The notes beneath the pieces are model-generated. The model was not told the origin of the DNA and ran no database searches. It saw only the letters and a list, made by a program, of their open reading frames with translations. From the NCBI GenBank assembly GCA_943787265.1, contig CALSLT010000013.1:1-64000 (forward strand): DNA of 64,000 nucleotides, read 5' to 3'. A program made the position numbers and the translations under genes. Of the stretch, positions 7,563-15,817 are shown piece after piece. Each line of letters opens with the position of its first letter. Position 1 is the first letter of the stretch. Source of the stretch: an uncultured Planctomycetaceae bacterium. GTDB lineage: Bacteria > Planctomycetota > Planctomycetia > Planctomycetales > Planctomycetaceae.

Positions 7563-9164
7563 TTATTCGCTTGGTGTGAACTTATCTTGAATCTCATTCG
7601 CCCGCTCTCGAATGCCGTCTATTTCGGCGGAATCCGCACGACGCTTCTCAAGGTTTTTCATGGCGAACGTCATTCGCTGGTTGTCTTTCAGTTGATCGTA
7701 CTGACGGTCGAGGAAGTCCCAGTACAGCGTCGTGAACGGGCAGGCATCGTCTCCAGTACGCTTGCGGTAGTCGAATCGGCAATTCTTACAGAATGGGCTC
7801 ATCTTGTTGATGTAATTGCCGGTCGAGCAGTATGGCTTTGTGCCGACAATGCCGCCGTCGCCAAACTGACTCATGCCGAGTGTGTTGGGCAGGGAAACCC
7901 AATCGACGGCGTCGACGTACATCGCCATGTGCCATTCGTGAAACTTCACCGGGTGGACGCCGAGGAGCTGCGCCAGATTTCCTAAAACCATCAGTCGATG
8001 GATGTGGTGAGAGTAGCCGTGATTGATGACGTGCTGCATGGACTGCCGAACGCACTCCATGTCTGTGTCTCCGTCCCAGAAGAAAGACGGAACGTCACCA
8101 CTATGCTCCAGAAAGTTCAGGTCCGCATAGTCCGGCATTTCTCGCCAGTAAATGCCGCGCACGAATTCCCGCCAACCGAGGATTTGCCGGACGAAACCCT
8201 CAACACTGTTCAGAGAGGCGGCACCGTTCCGATATGCAATTACCGCCGCAGTGACACATTCGCGAGGGTCCAGCAGTTTCAGATTGAGCGGTGCGGAGAG
8301 ACGTGAGTGGTAAAGAAACGCCTCGTCCGTCCACATCGCATCTTCGAACCGTCCGAAGTTCGGCAGTGTGTATTCAATAAAATGCCGAAGCATCGAAAGC
8401 GATTGCCTGCGCGTCACAGGTAGCAGGAAATTTTCGAGCGATCCTGGATGGTCAGCAAATCGCTGCTCAACCAGGTTGATCACATCTTGAGTCATCTCGT
8501 CCGACTTGAACGTTTTGGGAGCGTGGCTTTCGGACGGACCGGACTTGCCAAAACTCTCTCGGTTGTCGTGATCGAGATTCCACTGGCCGCCCACCGGCTT
8601 TCCGTCAGGCTCCATCAAAACGTCATGCTTCTTCCTCATCCAGCGATAAAAGAACTCCATGACAAGGCTTTTCTTACCATCTGCCCAGCCCTGAAATTCA
8701 TCGACAGAACAAAAGAAATGACTGTCCGGCCGGATCTCCAGTTCGATCCCCAGTGAATCGGCGGCAGCTTTCAGGGTTTCTCGGACCCGCCAGTCACCAG
8801 GCTCGACAACGACGAGTCTTGCCGGGGCGAGCTCCTTAACGTCCAGCTCGAGCACTTCAGAGAAACTGCTGCCGCGATCATCCGCCGGTTCTGCCGTGAG
8901 TTCGTGATAACGGACCTCGATGTTTCGCAATACCAGATGCTTTCGGAAATGCCGCATCGCTGCAAGGAAGTAGGCAATCCGCAGCTTGTGACACCAGACG
9001 TGTGTGTTTTCCTCGGCGACCTCGGCCATCCAGACCAGGTCTTTGGACTTGTCGAATCCGTCAAAGGCCGCTGATTGGGTATCAAGCTGATCACCGAGGA
9101 CAAGAATGAGATTTCGCACGCCAGCACTTTCTGTTGAATGAGGTCTACCAAGCCGGGATGACAT
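7563..9164 (-). CDS. FeS-type bacterial cryptochrome/photolyase (PhrB/CryB-like)
   Basis: Cryptochrome/photolyase-related protein of 533 residues, of the FeS-BCP class that repairs (6-4) photoproducts or senses light. The N-terminus (residues 18-60) has the signature [11 protein letters not shown]. The C-terminal FAD-binding helical region has [38 protein letters not shown] and MYVDAVDWV. Near residues 455-490 four cysteines ([20 protein letters not shown]) are placed as the 4Fe-4S ligands of this class. Last gene of a minus-strand operon with the Nudix-like, membrane and SDR genes. Known members use FAD and a ribolumazine antenna. Confidence 0.92.
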   Translation of the reverse strand: MSSRLGRPHSTESAGVRNLILVLGDQLDTQSAAFDGFDKSKDLVWMAEVAEENTHVWCHKLRIAYFLAAMRHFRKHLVLRNIEVRYHELTAEPADDRGSSFSEVLELDVKELAPARLVVVEPGDWRVRETLKAAADSLGIELEIRPDSHFFCSVDEFQGWADGKKSLVMEFFYRWMRKKHDVLMEPDGKPVGGQWNLDHDNRESFGKSGPSESHAPKTFKSDEMTQDVINLVEQRFADHPGSLENFLLPVTRRQSLSMLRHFIEYTLPNFGRFEDAMWTDEAFLYHSRLSAPLNLKLLDPRECVTAAVIAYRNGAASLNSVEGFVRQILGWREFVRGIYWREMPDYADLNFLEHSGDVPSFFWDGDTDMECVRQSMQHVINHGYSHHIHRLMVLGNLAQLLGVHPVKFHEWHMAMYVDAVDWVSLPNTLGMSQFGDGGIVGTKPYCSTGNYINKMSPFCKNCRFDYRKRTGDDACPFTTLYWDFLDRQYDQLKDNQRMTFAMKNLEKRRADSAEIDGIRERANEIQDKFTPSE

Positions 9165-9176
9165 CGGCAGCCGCCA

Positions 9177-9596
9177 TCAGGAGTTGGTGTCGCTCGCAGA
9201 TTGGCAAACCAGTTTTGACTGGCCGGCATGAACTTCTTCGCCTGTCAGCCAGGCGACGTCCGGATCATTAGCCACGGTCTGCTGCGCGGCTTCGGTAAAC
9301 ATTTCGACGACAAATAACTCAACTTCGAACCAGACTTCCTGATTCTCCTCAGGTACAAATATGGCTTGTGAAAGATGCAGTCGCGAATGGCTTGAAACCA
9401 GGCAATCTTTGTCGCGATGCAGATTCAACGTCCACGCCACTTCACGCTGGATGCAGTCGCGGTACGAGTCGCCTTCCAACCGTTCCGCCTGAATAAATTC
9501 CAGCCGGGATCGCTTTCTGAGTAGCCAGCGGACAGGCAACGATGATTGATCGCGAACAAGACCGAGCGATCCGACAAACGATTCCATTGTCGACAC
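9177..9596 (-). CDS. Hypothetical protein, possibly degenerate Nudix fold
   Basis: A 139-residue protein located 12 bases upstream of the photolyase start and two bases downstream of the membrane protein gene, so firmly within the operon. The segment EGDSYRDCIQREVAWTL resembles the start of a Nudix box (GxxxxExxxREV), and a later segment, PDVAWLTGEEV, fits the end of that fold. The catalytic REUxEE residues are not present, so a catalytically dead or only distantly related protein is likely. Function unknown. Confidence 0.6.
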   Translation of the reverse strand: MSTMESFVGSLGLVRDQSSLPVRWLLRKRSRLEFIQAERLEGDSYRDCIQREVAWTLNLHRDKDCLVSSHSRLHLSQAIFVPEENQEVWFEVELFVVEMFTEAAQQTVANDPDVAWLTGEEVHAGQSKLVCQSASDTNS

Positions 9597-9598
9597 TT

Positions 9599-10048
9599 CT
9601 ACTCAGGAATCAGGCAATAGACGATGAACGTCGTGAGAATTCCACGCGCGGTCCATGCCGCCGTTCGAATCCAGTTCGTAGCGACAAGTGCCGAGTGATG
9701 CTTATCCGAGAAGCCACTCTCGACCATTCCACCGTGACGAGGAACCTGCAGAAACGCCGTCGAGAACCAGATCACAAAAACTAGTCCGATGCCAGCCCAG
9801 AGCCAGCCTGCCGGGATGTTCTCAGGCGGCCAGTAAAGAAGTCCCACAGCGGAAAATGCTTCAACCAGCATGAGCGGAGCGACGACCCATGTTGTCAGTC
9901 GCTGGTGCAGTTTGATGTAGTCAGAAAACGAGCTCTCGCCGACATTGCGAAACATCGGATAGTGAACGACCTGCACGAACCAGATCAGACCAGCCATCGC
10001 AAGCGTCGAGAAGAGATTCAGCCCTAGCAAGAGCTTCATCGAAATCAT
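9599..10048 (-). CDS. DUF1772-like four-TM membrane protein
   Basis: A 149-residue integral membrane protein with about four spans: LLGLNLFSTLAMAGLIW, VVAPLMLVEAFSAVGLLYW, LWAGIGLVFVIWFSTAFL and GILTTFIVYCLI. Conserved polar residues (VQVVHYPMF, LHQRLTTW, NWIRTAAW) are like those in small membrane proteins found beside photolyase and SDR genes. It overlaps the upstream SDR gene by four bases (ATGA type), indicating coupled translation. Role unknown. Confidence 0.75.
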   Translation of the reverse strand: MISMKLLLGLNLFSTLAMAGLIWFVQVVHYPMFRNVGESSFSDYIKLHQRLTTWVVAPLMLVEAFSAVGLLYWPPENIPAGWLWAGIGLVFVIWFSTAFLQVPRHGGMVESGFSDKHHSALVATNWIRTAAWTARGILTTFIVYCLIPE

Positions 10049-10800
10049 CGCGCCACCTTCCGTCGGCTGAGCACCGAGGACAATCCACCATCAACACCGA
10101 AAGCCTGACCGGTTATCCAACTGGCTTCGCTGGACAGAAGCCATTGAATCATCGCCGCGACATCGTCCGGTTCTCCCAGTCTTCCGAGCGCGTGCATCCG
10201 CAACGACGCTTCTGCAGATGTCTTGTTCTCCCAAAGGTGCCGCGTCATGCTGGATTTCGTAAGTCCAGGAGCAACGGCATTCACACGAATTCCTCTGCTT
10301 GCATAAGTGGCGGCTGCCGACACAGTCAGACCTTCAACTCCAGCCTTTGCAGCAGCGATCGCTTCGTGATTCGGCATCCCGATTCGAGCCGCCGCACTCG
10401 ACACCAGGACGACCGATCCACCATTCCGCTTCATCCCCTGTCCAGCAGCTCTAACGGTTGCGAACGCGGAAAACAGATTCGCTGTCAGTGTGTCTTGAAA
10501 CTCATCGTCAGTCGTCGAATGAGCTGGCTTCAGCAGCAACGAGCCGATGCAGTTGGTAACTCCGTCAACCTGACCGAAATTTGCCACTGCGTCGTCAAAG
10601 CATTTCCTAAAGCTCGAAGGATCAGAGGCATCAACCAATGCGGACGGACAATCAAGCTCCGACGCGATGCTCCGAAGACGTTCCGGATCACGCCCGGCAA
10701 GGAGAACGTCAACTCCATCGTTGACCAAACGTCTGGCGAGGCACGAGCCAACCGCTCCAGTCGCTCCAAAGACTAAGAAAACTGACATTCTCGTTCTCAC
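10045..10800 (-). CDS. SDR-family oxidoreductase lacking the catalytic tyrosine
   Basis: First gene of the photolyase operon. The 251-residue short-chain dehydrogenase has a Rossmann glycine motif (FGATGAVGSCLA), NCIGSLL in place of NNAG, VLVSSAAAR with the active-site Ser, and the C-terminal GQAFGVDGG. The YxxxK motif reads IAAAK in NHEAIAAAKAGVEG, so the proton-donating Tyr is absent while Lys is kept. Either another residue substitutes or the protein binds cofactor without classical catalysis. Substrate unknown. Confidence 0.85.
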   Translation of the reverse strand: MRTRMSVFLVFGATGAVGSCLARRLVNDGVDVLLAGRDPERLRSIASELDCPSALVDASDPSSFRKCFDDAVANFGQVDGVTNCIGSLLLKPAHSTTDDEFQDTLTANLFSAFATVRAAGQGMKRNGGSVVLVSSAAARIGMPNHEAIAAAKAGVEGLTVSAAATYASRGIRVNAVAPGLTKSSMTRHLWENKTSAEASLRMHALGRLGEPDDVAAMIQWLLSSEASWITGQAFGVDGGLSSVLSRRKVAR

Positions 10801-10947
10801 TTAAGAGAGATTAACGTGATGAAATTCCTTAGACGGATCGCTGAAATTTCGGACTCTGAGTGACATTCCGATAAGCCAATCGCCGACGGACCATGTCACA
10901 ACCTCAAAACGAGAAATCAGTACACGCTGATAGATCAGGCACGATCA

Positions 10948-12120
10948 TCATCGTCGAAACGCCGTTTGCGAATGCTCGCTAAGGTGTGCGGGGAAATGTT
11001 CAACACGCTCGCAGCAGATTTGTTCCATGACCTGCTGGAGTTGCGTCTTCAGAATCGAAATGGTGTGTTCTCCGCCGCGGCTTCCCAATGCAGCGGCGCC
11101 ATACATGAAGGCTCTCCCAAGAAAGGTGAAGTCAGCTCCGCATGCCAAGGCTCGTGCGATATCGGGGCCGGACCTCACTCCGCTGTCCATCATGATGGTG
11201 ATCTTGTCGCGGCATTCTTTCACAATTTCCCTGAGTGATTGGATCGCGGAAGGGCCGGCGTCAAGCTGACGGCCTCCGTGATTTGAGACGATGATCCCAT
11301 CCAGCCCGAGATTGATTGCGCGGTGTGCATCTTCAACACTGGCGACTCCCTTCAGAACCAGCTTCCCGGACCACATGTCACGGATTGGCTTGATCTTCTC
11401 CTCGTTCAGCCGCCCGGAGAATGTCTGGTCCATAAACTGTCCAAGCTGTTTCAGGTTGAGCCCGGCAGGCATGTACGGTCCCAGCGTTTCAAAATTTGGC
11501 TGTCCAGCCAGTAGTGTGCGAACTGCCCAGTTTGGGCGTCCGAGAATTTGAAGGATGTTGCGAAACGTCATCTTCGGGGGCATGGCTAGCCCATTGCGGA
11601 TATCTCTGGGACGGAAACCGAAGGTAGGCACGTCGCAAAGAATTACCAGCACAGGGCAGCCAGCGACTTCCGCACGTCTGATGATGTCATCACGAACCGA
11701 GTCTTCGGTTGGATGATAGAGCTGAAACCAGAATTCGCCGTCAGTGATCTCCGCAATGGTTTCGATGCTGCTCGTGGAAACCGTACTCAGCATGAAGGGC
11801 ACGTTTTGCAGCTTCGCCGCTCTCGCAAGAATCTCAGGAGCACCTGGCCAGATCAATCCTTGAAGTCCAATAGGTGCAATTCCGAATGGAGCATCGTAGG
11901 CCTGCCCGAAGAGTTCTGTCCGCATGTCAGAGCCACGATGCTCAGTCAAATACTGCGGTGTGAGATCGATTTCTCTCAGGTCAGAAGTGTTACGGCGGAG
12001 ATTGATGTCTTCATTACAGCCACCATCCAGATACTCAAATGCGAATCGCGGAATACGGCGCCGGGCACGTTCACGAAGATCGTCGACTGTCGGGAGGCGA
12101 GAGTCGTAGTGAGCATTCAT
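10948..12120 (-). CDS. FMN-dependent alpha-hydroxy acid dehydrogenase (LldD/glycolate oxidase family)
   Basis: Oxidises an L-2-hydroxy acid (lactate, glycolate or similar) to the 2-oxo acid using FMN. The 390-residue protein shows the whole TIM-barrel family pattern: RIPRFAFEYLDGG at the N-terminus, PFGIAPIGLQGL, the active-site segment VSNHGGRQLD (His base plus Arg) and DSGVRSGPDIARAL with LGRAFMYG for phosphate binding. Length is typical (380-390). The gene stands alone on the minus strand, 69 bases from the SOUL gene. Exact substrate not determined. Confidence 0.93.
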   Translation of the reverse strand: MNAHYDSRLPTVDDLRERARRRIPRFAFEYLDGGCNEDINLRRNTSDLREIDLTPQYLTEHRGSDMRTELFGQAYDAPFGIAPIGLQGLIWPGAPEILARAAKLQNVPFMLSTVSTSSIETIAEITDGEFWFQLYHPTEDSVRDDIIRRAEVAGCPVLVILCDVPTFGFRPRDIRNGLAMPPKMTFRNILQILGRPNWAVRTLLAGQPNFETLGPYMPAGLNLKQLGQFMDQTFSGRLNEEKIKPIRDMWSGKLVLKGVASVEDAHRAINLGLDGIIVSNHGGRQLDAGPSAIQSLREIVKECRDKITIMMDSGVRSGPDIARALACGADFTFLGRAFMYGAAALGSRGGEHTISILKTQLQQVMEQICCERVEHFPAHLSEHSQTAFRR

Positions 12121-12189
12121 TGTTTAATTCCACTCCAACGACGCAGCCGCAGAGGTTTCGGTCATCCAGGGAGGAAAGCAAAGGCGGCA

Positions 12190-13086
12190 TCAATTGACGA
12201 CCTCAGCCACAACTTTGATACTTGCCTGCCGTTCGATTCGCTCGACAGGAATCTGAAGCTCGAAGAACGCACGCTCTGCTGGAATGAACGGACTGTTGTA
12301 GCCCATCCTGCGGAGTGGCCCACATTCACGAAAGTCTGATTCGTGACGTTCGAGCCATGACTCCAGAGCACGATGGCCGCGTCGAATCGACTCCGGGTTC
12401 ATTCGACCGCGAATCCCAATCGAAACGACATCCTGCTTTGGATGGTCCACTACCTCGACGCTGTCGTCAGCAGAGTCTTGCCCCGCAGTTCCGATCTTTC
12501 GGGAACCGTAAAGAAAAGCCATCGAAGCAACTTCGCGAGAATCATTGCTGCCTGAGTAATCCATTTGAACGGGGGCAGTCATTGCGATGTCGTTACGTTT
12601 AATGTGACTGAATAATTTCCAGAAAGCTCCATTATCACCCTTACGTTGTTTATCCGGCATCAGTGCTCTGGCCATTCGATACTCGGGCAGAGTCTTCACT
12701 TCGATGTGATGCACTGGCGTGAACCGGGGGAAGCCCTCTGGGAGTTCGGCTTCAATCCAGGGACGAAAAGTCAGCGATTCGATGACTCGATCCACAGCCT
12801 TCAATAGTTGTTCGACGTCGGATCGTGATTCTTCCTGAGCAATCCGAAGCATGCGTGTCGCGAAATGCTTCTCTCCAAGGAAATCAACAGCCTTTGAGAT
12901 TCTCGCATCGACTGCATCCATGCTTGAGTCGTCCCTGTTGGCCTCAAGGCTTTTCAGCGCATCTTTCACAGATTCGTTGTCAAGATTCGGATGCACTGCA
13001 GGCTCTCCTGCCCCTAGTGAACTTGCCTGCCATAGAAGGCCAGCACTGACTGCAACGACGAAGAGAACCAATGAAATCTTCAACAT
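12190..13086 (-). CDS. SOUL heme-binding family protein, exported or membrane-anchored
   Basis: A 298-residue protein with an N-terminal hydrophobic segment (LVLFVVAVSAGLLW) that is a signal peptide or anchor. A helical stretch follows (about 40-110), then a SOUL domain (about 115-290) marked by PEYRMARAL, DIAMTAPVQMDY, SMAFLYGSRK and RRMGYNSPFIP. SOUL proteins bind heme or tetrapyrrole. They are also frequent in light-linked gene sets, which fits this neighbourhood. A GTCTACGAT element lies 70 bases upstream. Confidence 0.88.
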   Translation of the reverse strand: MLKISLVLFVVAVSAGLLWQASSLGAGEPAVHPNLDNESVKDALKSLEANRDDSSMDAVDARISKAVDFLGEKHFATRMLRIAQEESRSDVEQLLKAVDRVIESLTFRPWIEAELPEGFPRFTPVHHIEVKTLPEYRMARALMPDKQRKGDNGAFWKLFSHIKRNDIAMTAPVQMDYSGSNDSREVASMAFLYGSRKIGTAGQDSADDSVEVVDHPKQDVVSIGIRGRMNPESIRRGHRALESWLERHESDFRECGPLRRMGYNSPFIPAERAFFELQIPVERIERQASIKVVAEVVN

Positions 13087-13155
13087 GACGGCTGCTCCAT
13101 AAAATGCTGCGCGACCCCAGTTGTGCGACCGACGCGGACAAATCCAACTGGCGGA

Positions 13156-13164
13156 ATCGTAGAC
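13156..13164 (-). promoter_or_regulatory. GTCTA-type element upstream of the SOUL gene
   Basis: Minus strand reads GTCTACGAT, differing at the last base from the GTCTAYRAA element found upstream of four neighbouring units. It lies 70-78 bases upstream of the SOUL start codon. Confidence 0.35.
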
Positions 13165-13239
13165 TCAAGCGGAGCTTCGACCATCAAATTCTTCGACGTG
13201 CGTGGTTACACGATCCCGATCACCGTCCCGCATTAGGGC

Positions 13240-14139
13240 TTACCGTGTGAACCCGATGCGAAGCACGACTCCGGGCCCGAATTCGGCGACTTCCTGACTG
13301 CCTTCAAATTGCAGTTCCCGTCCGAATCCTGCTCCGACTTCGCAGAAACCTCGCCCGAACCGTTCATTCTTCAAATCGATACCAATCGTCGTCTGGAATT
13401 CTCGAAGCGAAAGTTCATCAGCCGTTCCGTCCGATCGTTGGACATCGAACGTTCCTCCGTTCAGAGCCCCGGCAACGTAAAGCCATGATTCCGATTCTTC
13501 TGTTTGAGTCAGGCGTCGCGAGACTTTCGGACGCGGCAGGATCAGAGAAACATTCCAGTCGTCGTCTGGTGTCCATTCCAGTCCCGCCGCCGGAACGACT
13601 CCAATATCTCTGCGGCCAAGCCATGCCGCCCCAGCCGTCAATCTGAGTTCTTCAGGGATACAGTTCCACGCGACCGCTCCCATCGCGAAGACTCGGACAC
13701 GGCGACCGAACTCGTGGTCGTCGCCGCTCACTGACGGGTTCACAGCGACCGTCAGAGCTATGTCATCGTTCAAACGTTCCAGCCACATCGTATTGACGCC
13801 TGCCGAATACAGACGAGACGGCGTGTCAGACGGAGAATCGAGTTGGTAAGCAGCAAAGGCTGGCTTGATGAGCAACATTCTTTTTGGCGGATCGACTGGC
13901 AGCATCGCCGCGACGGAAACTCGACCTGTGGTAAAGGAAAGGCCGTCACCATGCGAACTGGAAATTTCAATCTGAGCCGTAGGCCTTCGTTCGAGCCGAT
14001 TCACTTGCTTTTCGGATTCGTCGACGGCTTCAAGGCGAGGCGAACGCGTCTGGCCATAGCTGCAAGGCAATTCAGCGCAGTGAGCAATTAGAACAAGCAC
14101 AGAAAGTGTCAGAGTTGCCCTCTGAGAGAACCGTCGCAT
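13240..14139 (-). CDS. Predicted outer-membrane beta-barrel-like exported protein (DUF6268-like)
   Basis: I chose the start at 14139 because it places a signal peptide (MRRFSQRATLTLSVLVLIAH) at the N-terminus; an in-frame start exists 81 bases upstream. The mature part is rich in alternating hydrophobic strands ending with aromatic residues and closes with VVLRIGFTR, typical of an outer-membrane barrel strand. It resembles planctomycete DUF6268 proteins, though I could not confirm this. No catalytic motif seen. Confidence 0.6.
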   Translation of the reverse strand: MRRFSQRATLTLSVLVLIAHCAELPCSYGQTRSPRLEAVDESEKQVNRLERRPTAQIEISSSHGDGLSFTTGRVSVAAMLPVDPPKRMLLIKPAFAAYQLDSPSDTPSRLYSAGVNTMWLERLNDDIALTVAVNPSVSGDDHEFGRRVRVFAMGAVAWNCIPEELRLTAGAAWLGRRDIGVVPAAGLEWTPDDDWNVSLILPRPKVSRRLTQTEESESWLYVAGALNGGTFDVQRSDGTADELSLREFQTTIGIDLKNERFGRGFCEVGAGFGRELQFEGSQEVAEFGPGVVLRIGFTR

Positions 14140-14252
14140 CAGGTAGTCATCCTTGACTGTTGTGGCTCGCTGACAGCCAGGCTGCATTTTGCTTGAACCA
14201 GCTGACTCAATAATTGGCAAGTGACAAGCCGGGCAGTGTCGTCGATCGACGA

Positions 14253-14783
14253 CTAATCTGTGGAGGTCGTTTTTTCAGCAGCTACTTCAAACTCATGGCG
14301 AATCTTATCAATTCGTTCTCGATTGGCGTTGAAATCGTAGTGGCCGACGCGTGAAGCCGATCGAAAATGAATCACCGCGTTGTCACGATCGAGCAGCAAT
14401 TCCAAGTCATCGACAAAACGAAAGAGACGTGTTGAAAATTCGCAATGAATGTAATTGTCATGATTGGCGATAATTCGGACGCCGTCCATCCTTGAAATAA
14501 TATCGAGCACATTCTGCATTGCGACTTCTGGTGCATCATCGAAGAAGATTGGTGACACAACGTAAGGTGATCCGGCCGCAAGAGATGACACGCAGTTTGG
14601 TGAACCGGGGCACACAGCAAGGGTGCCACTGCGAATTCCAAGAGTCGTTGGCCGAGTACTTCCTATGCTCAGAAATGCCAGTCCGACGACCGAGATCAGA
14701 CTCCCTGTTAGCGTTAAAGTAAGAAGCACTCGAACGGCCGTCCAACTGCTGTTCCTCACAGGACTGGTCGCGGGCTCGGTCAT
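14253..14783 (-). CDS. DUF1499 family protein
   Basis: A 176-residue protein with one N-terminal membrane span (VLLTLTLTGSLISVVGLAF) and a DUF1499 domain marked by CPGSPNCVSS near residue 58, then IHCEFSTRLFRFVDDLELLLD and the IHFRSASRVGHYDFNANRER segments typical of the family. The start ATG at 14783 overlaps the phosphatase stop (ATGA), which fixes the start and argues for an operon. DUF1499 has no established biochemical role. Confidence 0.85.
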   Translation of the reverse strand: MTEPATSPVRNSSWTAVRVLLTLTLTGSLISVVGLAFLSIGSTRPTTLGIRSGTLAVCPGSPNCVSSLAAGSPYVVSPIFFDDAPEVAMQNVLDIISRMDGVRIIANHDNYIHCEFSTRLFRFVDDLELLLDRDNAVIHFRSASRVGHYDFNANRERIDKIRHEFEVAAEKTTSTD

Positions 14784-15688
14784 CGTGAAAGAGTCTCTGA
14801 AGGCGTGACATCGGGGAACTCTGACGGTTCTGGGCGACGAAATGTTACTCGGTCGGAGAAGAGGCTCTGCAGAAATCGCCAGGGTGCCAGAAGTGAATCT
14901 GCGAGAGGCACGGTTCTGGATGTGGCTTCGAAAAGCATGACTGTCACATCGTCCCGGTCGAGATTTCCCGGACAAGCAGACTCCAACCGTTGGAGCAATT
15001 CGTCGATCAAGCCATCCGATTTTGTGCCGCTAAGAGACTCAAGAATTTCAATCAACCCGTGCGTCAGAATGTGGTCGCCATCAGGGCCGACTGACTCAGA
15101 CAACGCGTCGGTATAGCACAGGAGACGGTCACCTGGACTCATCTTGATCCGATACTCGCTGTAGTCGGTCTGCTCATCAATGCCCAACGGCATGTTCTGC
15201 ATCGCGACGCGTTTTCGTGGTTTCGCCTCGCAGACAGTCCACCTGTCCGTCGACGCCTGATACAGCAGGGGAATCGGGTGTCCGGCATTGCTGAGAACCA
15301 TCTCCGACGTCGGCACAAACCATGTCCCGATCAAAGCGGTTGCAAAACGCCCGGAAATGTCTGCGGCTGCAAGTTGACGATTCACGGCCTGAACAAGTTT
15401 TGTCTGGCGAATGCGATTGACGTTTTGACGCATCAGATCACGGAGAGCAGTGGCTCCGGCGGCAGCAGACTGACCATGACCACAGACATCAGCGAGAAGG
15501 AAACGCGTCAGACGGCCTGAAGCGCAAGAAGACAAATAGTAGACGTCACCGCCTGCGTCTCCTTCGCCATATGACTGGCTGTAGACACGGCAGGAGATCC
15601 CGGGCCGTTCGATGGAAGTGTCCGTCGAGATGTTGCCTCCCCAAACTTCCATGCAGGACATCTGTGAGAGTTTATCAGCAGTCTGCAT
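14780..15688 (-). CDS. PP2C-type (SpoIIE/RsbU) Ser/Thr phosphatase
   Basis: A 302-residue stand-alone PPM/SpoIIE phosphatase domain. Metal-binding acidic residues are visible in GEGDAGGDVYYL, LADVCGHGQSAA, LLCYTDALSE and DRDDVTVMLF, in the family order. There is no sensory domain, so it probably acts on a phosphorylated anti-anti-sigma factor or another phosphoprotein after recruitment. It is first in a two-gene unit with the DUF1499 gene and has a GTCTATAAA element 62 bases upstream. Confidence 0.88.
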   Translation of the reverse strand: MQTADKLSQMSCMEVWGGNISTDTSIERPGISCRVYSQSYGEGDAGGDVYYLSSCASGRLTRFLLADVCGHGQSAAAGATALRDLMRQNVNRIRQTKLVQAVNRQLAAADISGRFATALIGTWFVPTSEMVLSNAGHPIPLLYQASTDRWTVCEAKPRKRVAMQNMPLGIDEQTDYSEYRIKMSPGDRLLCYTDALSESVGPDGDHILTHGLIEILESLSGTKSDGLIDELLQRLESACPGNLDRDDVTVMLFEATSRTVPLADSLLAPWRFLQSLFSDRVTFRRPEPSEFPDVTPSETLSR

Positions 15689-15750
15689 GTCAGCCCTGTC
15701 AGTTGGACATTCTTCGACGAAAGGGACGAATTATTCTCTCCCCAACGTCG

Positions 15751-15759
15751 TTTATAGAC
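15751..15759 (-). promoter_or_regulatory. GTCTAYRAA element upstream of the phosphatase gene
   Basis: Minus strand reads CGTCTATAAACGACG, 62 bases upstream of the phosphatase start. The downstream CGACG is shared with the element before the MerR gene (AATGACGAC). Confidence 0.45.
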
Positions 15760-15817
15760 GTTTTAAATAATCCGCCCAACCGGCAGTTCTGGTGATGCGG
15801 TTGCCAGAATCGACTCA

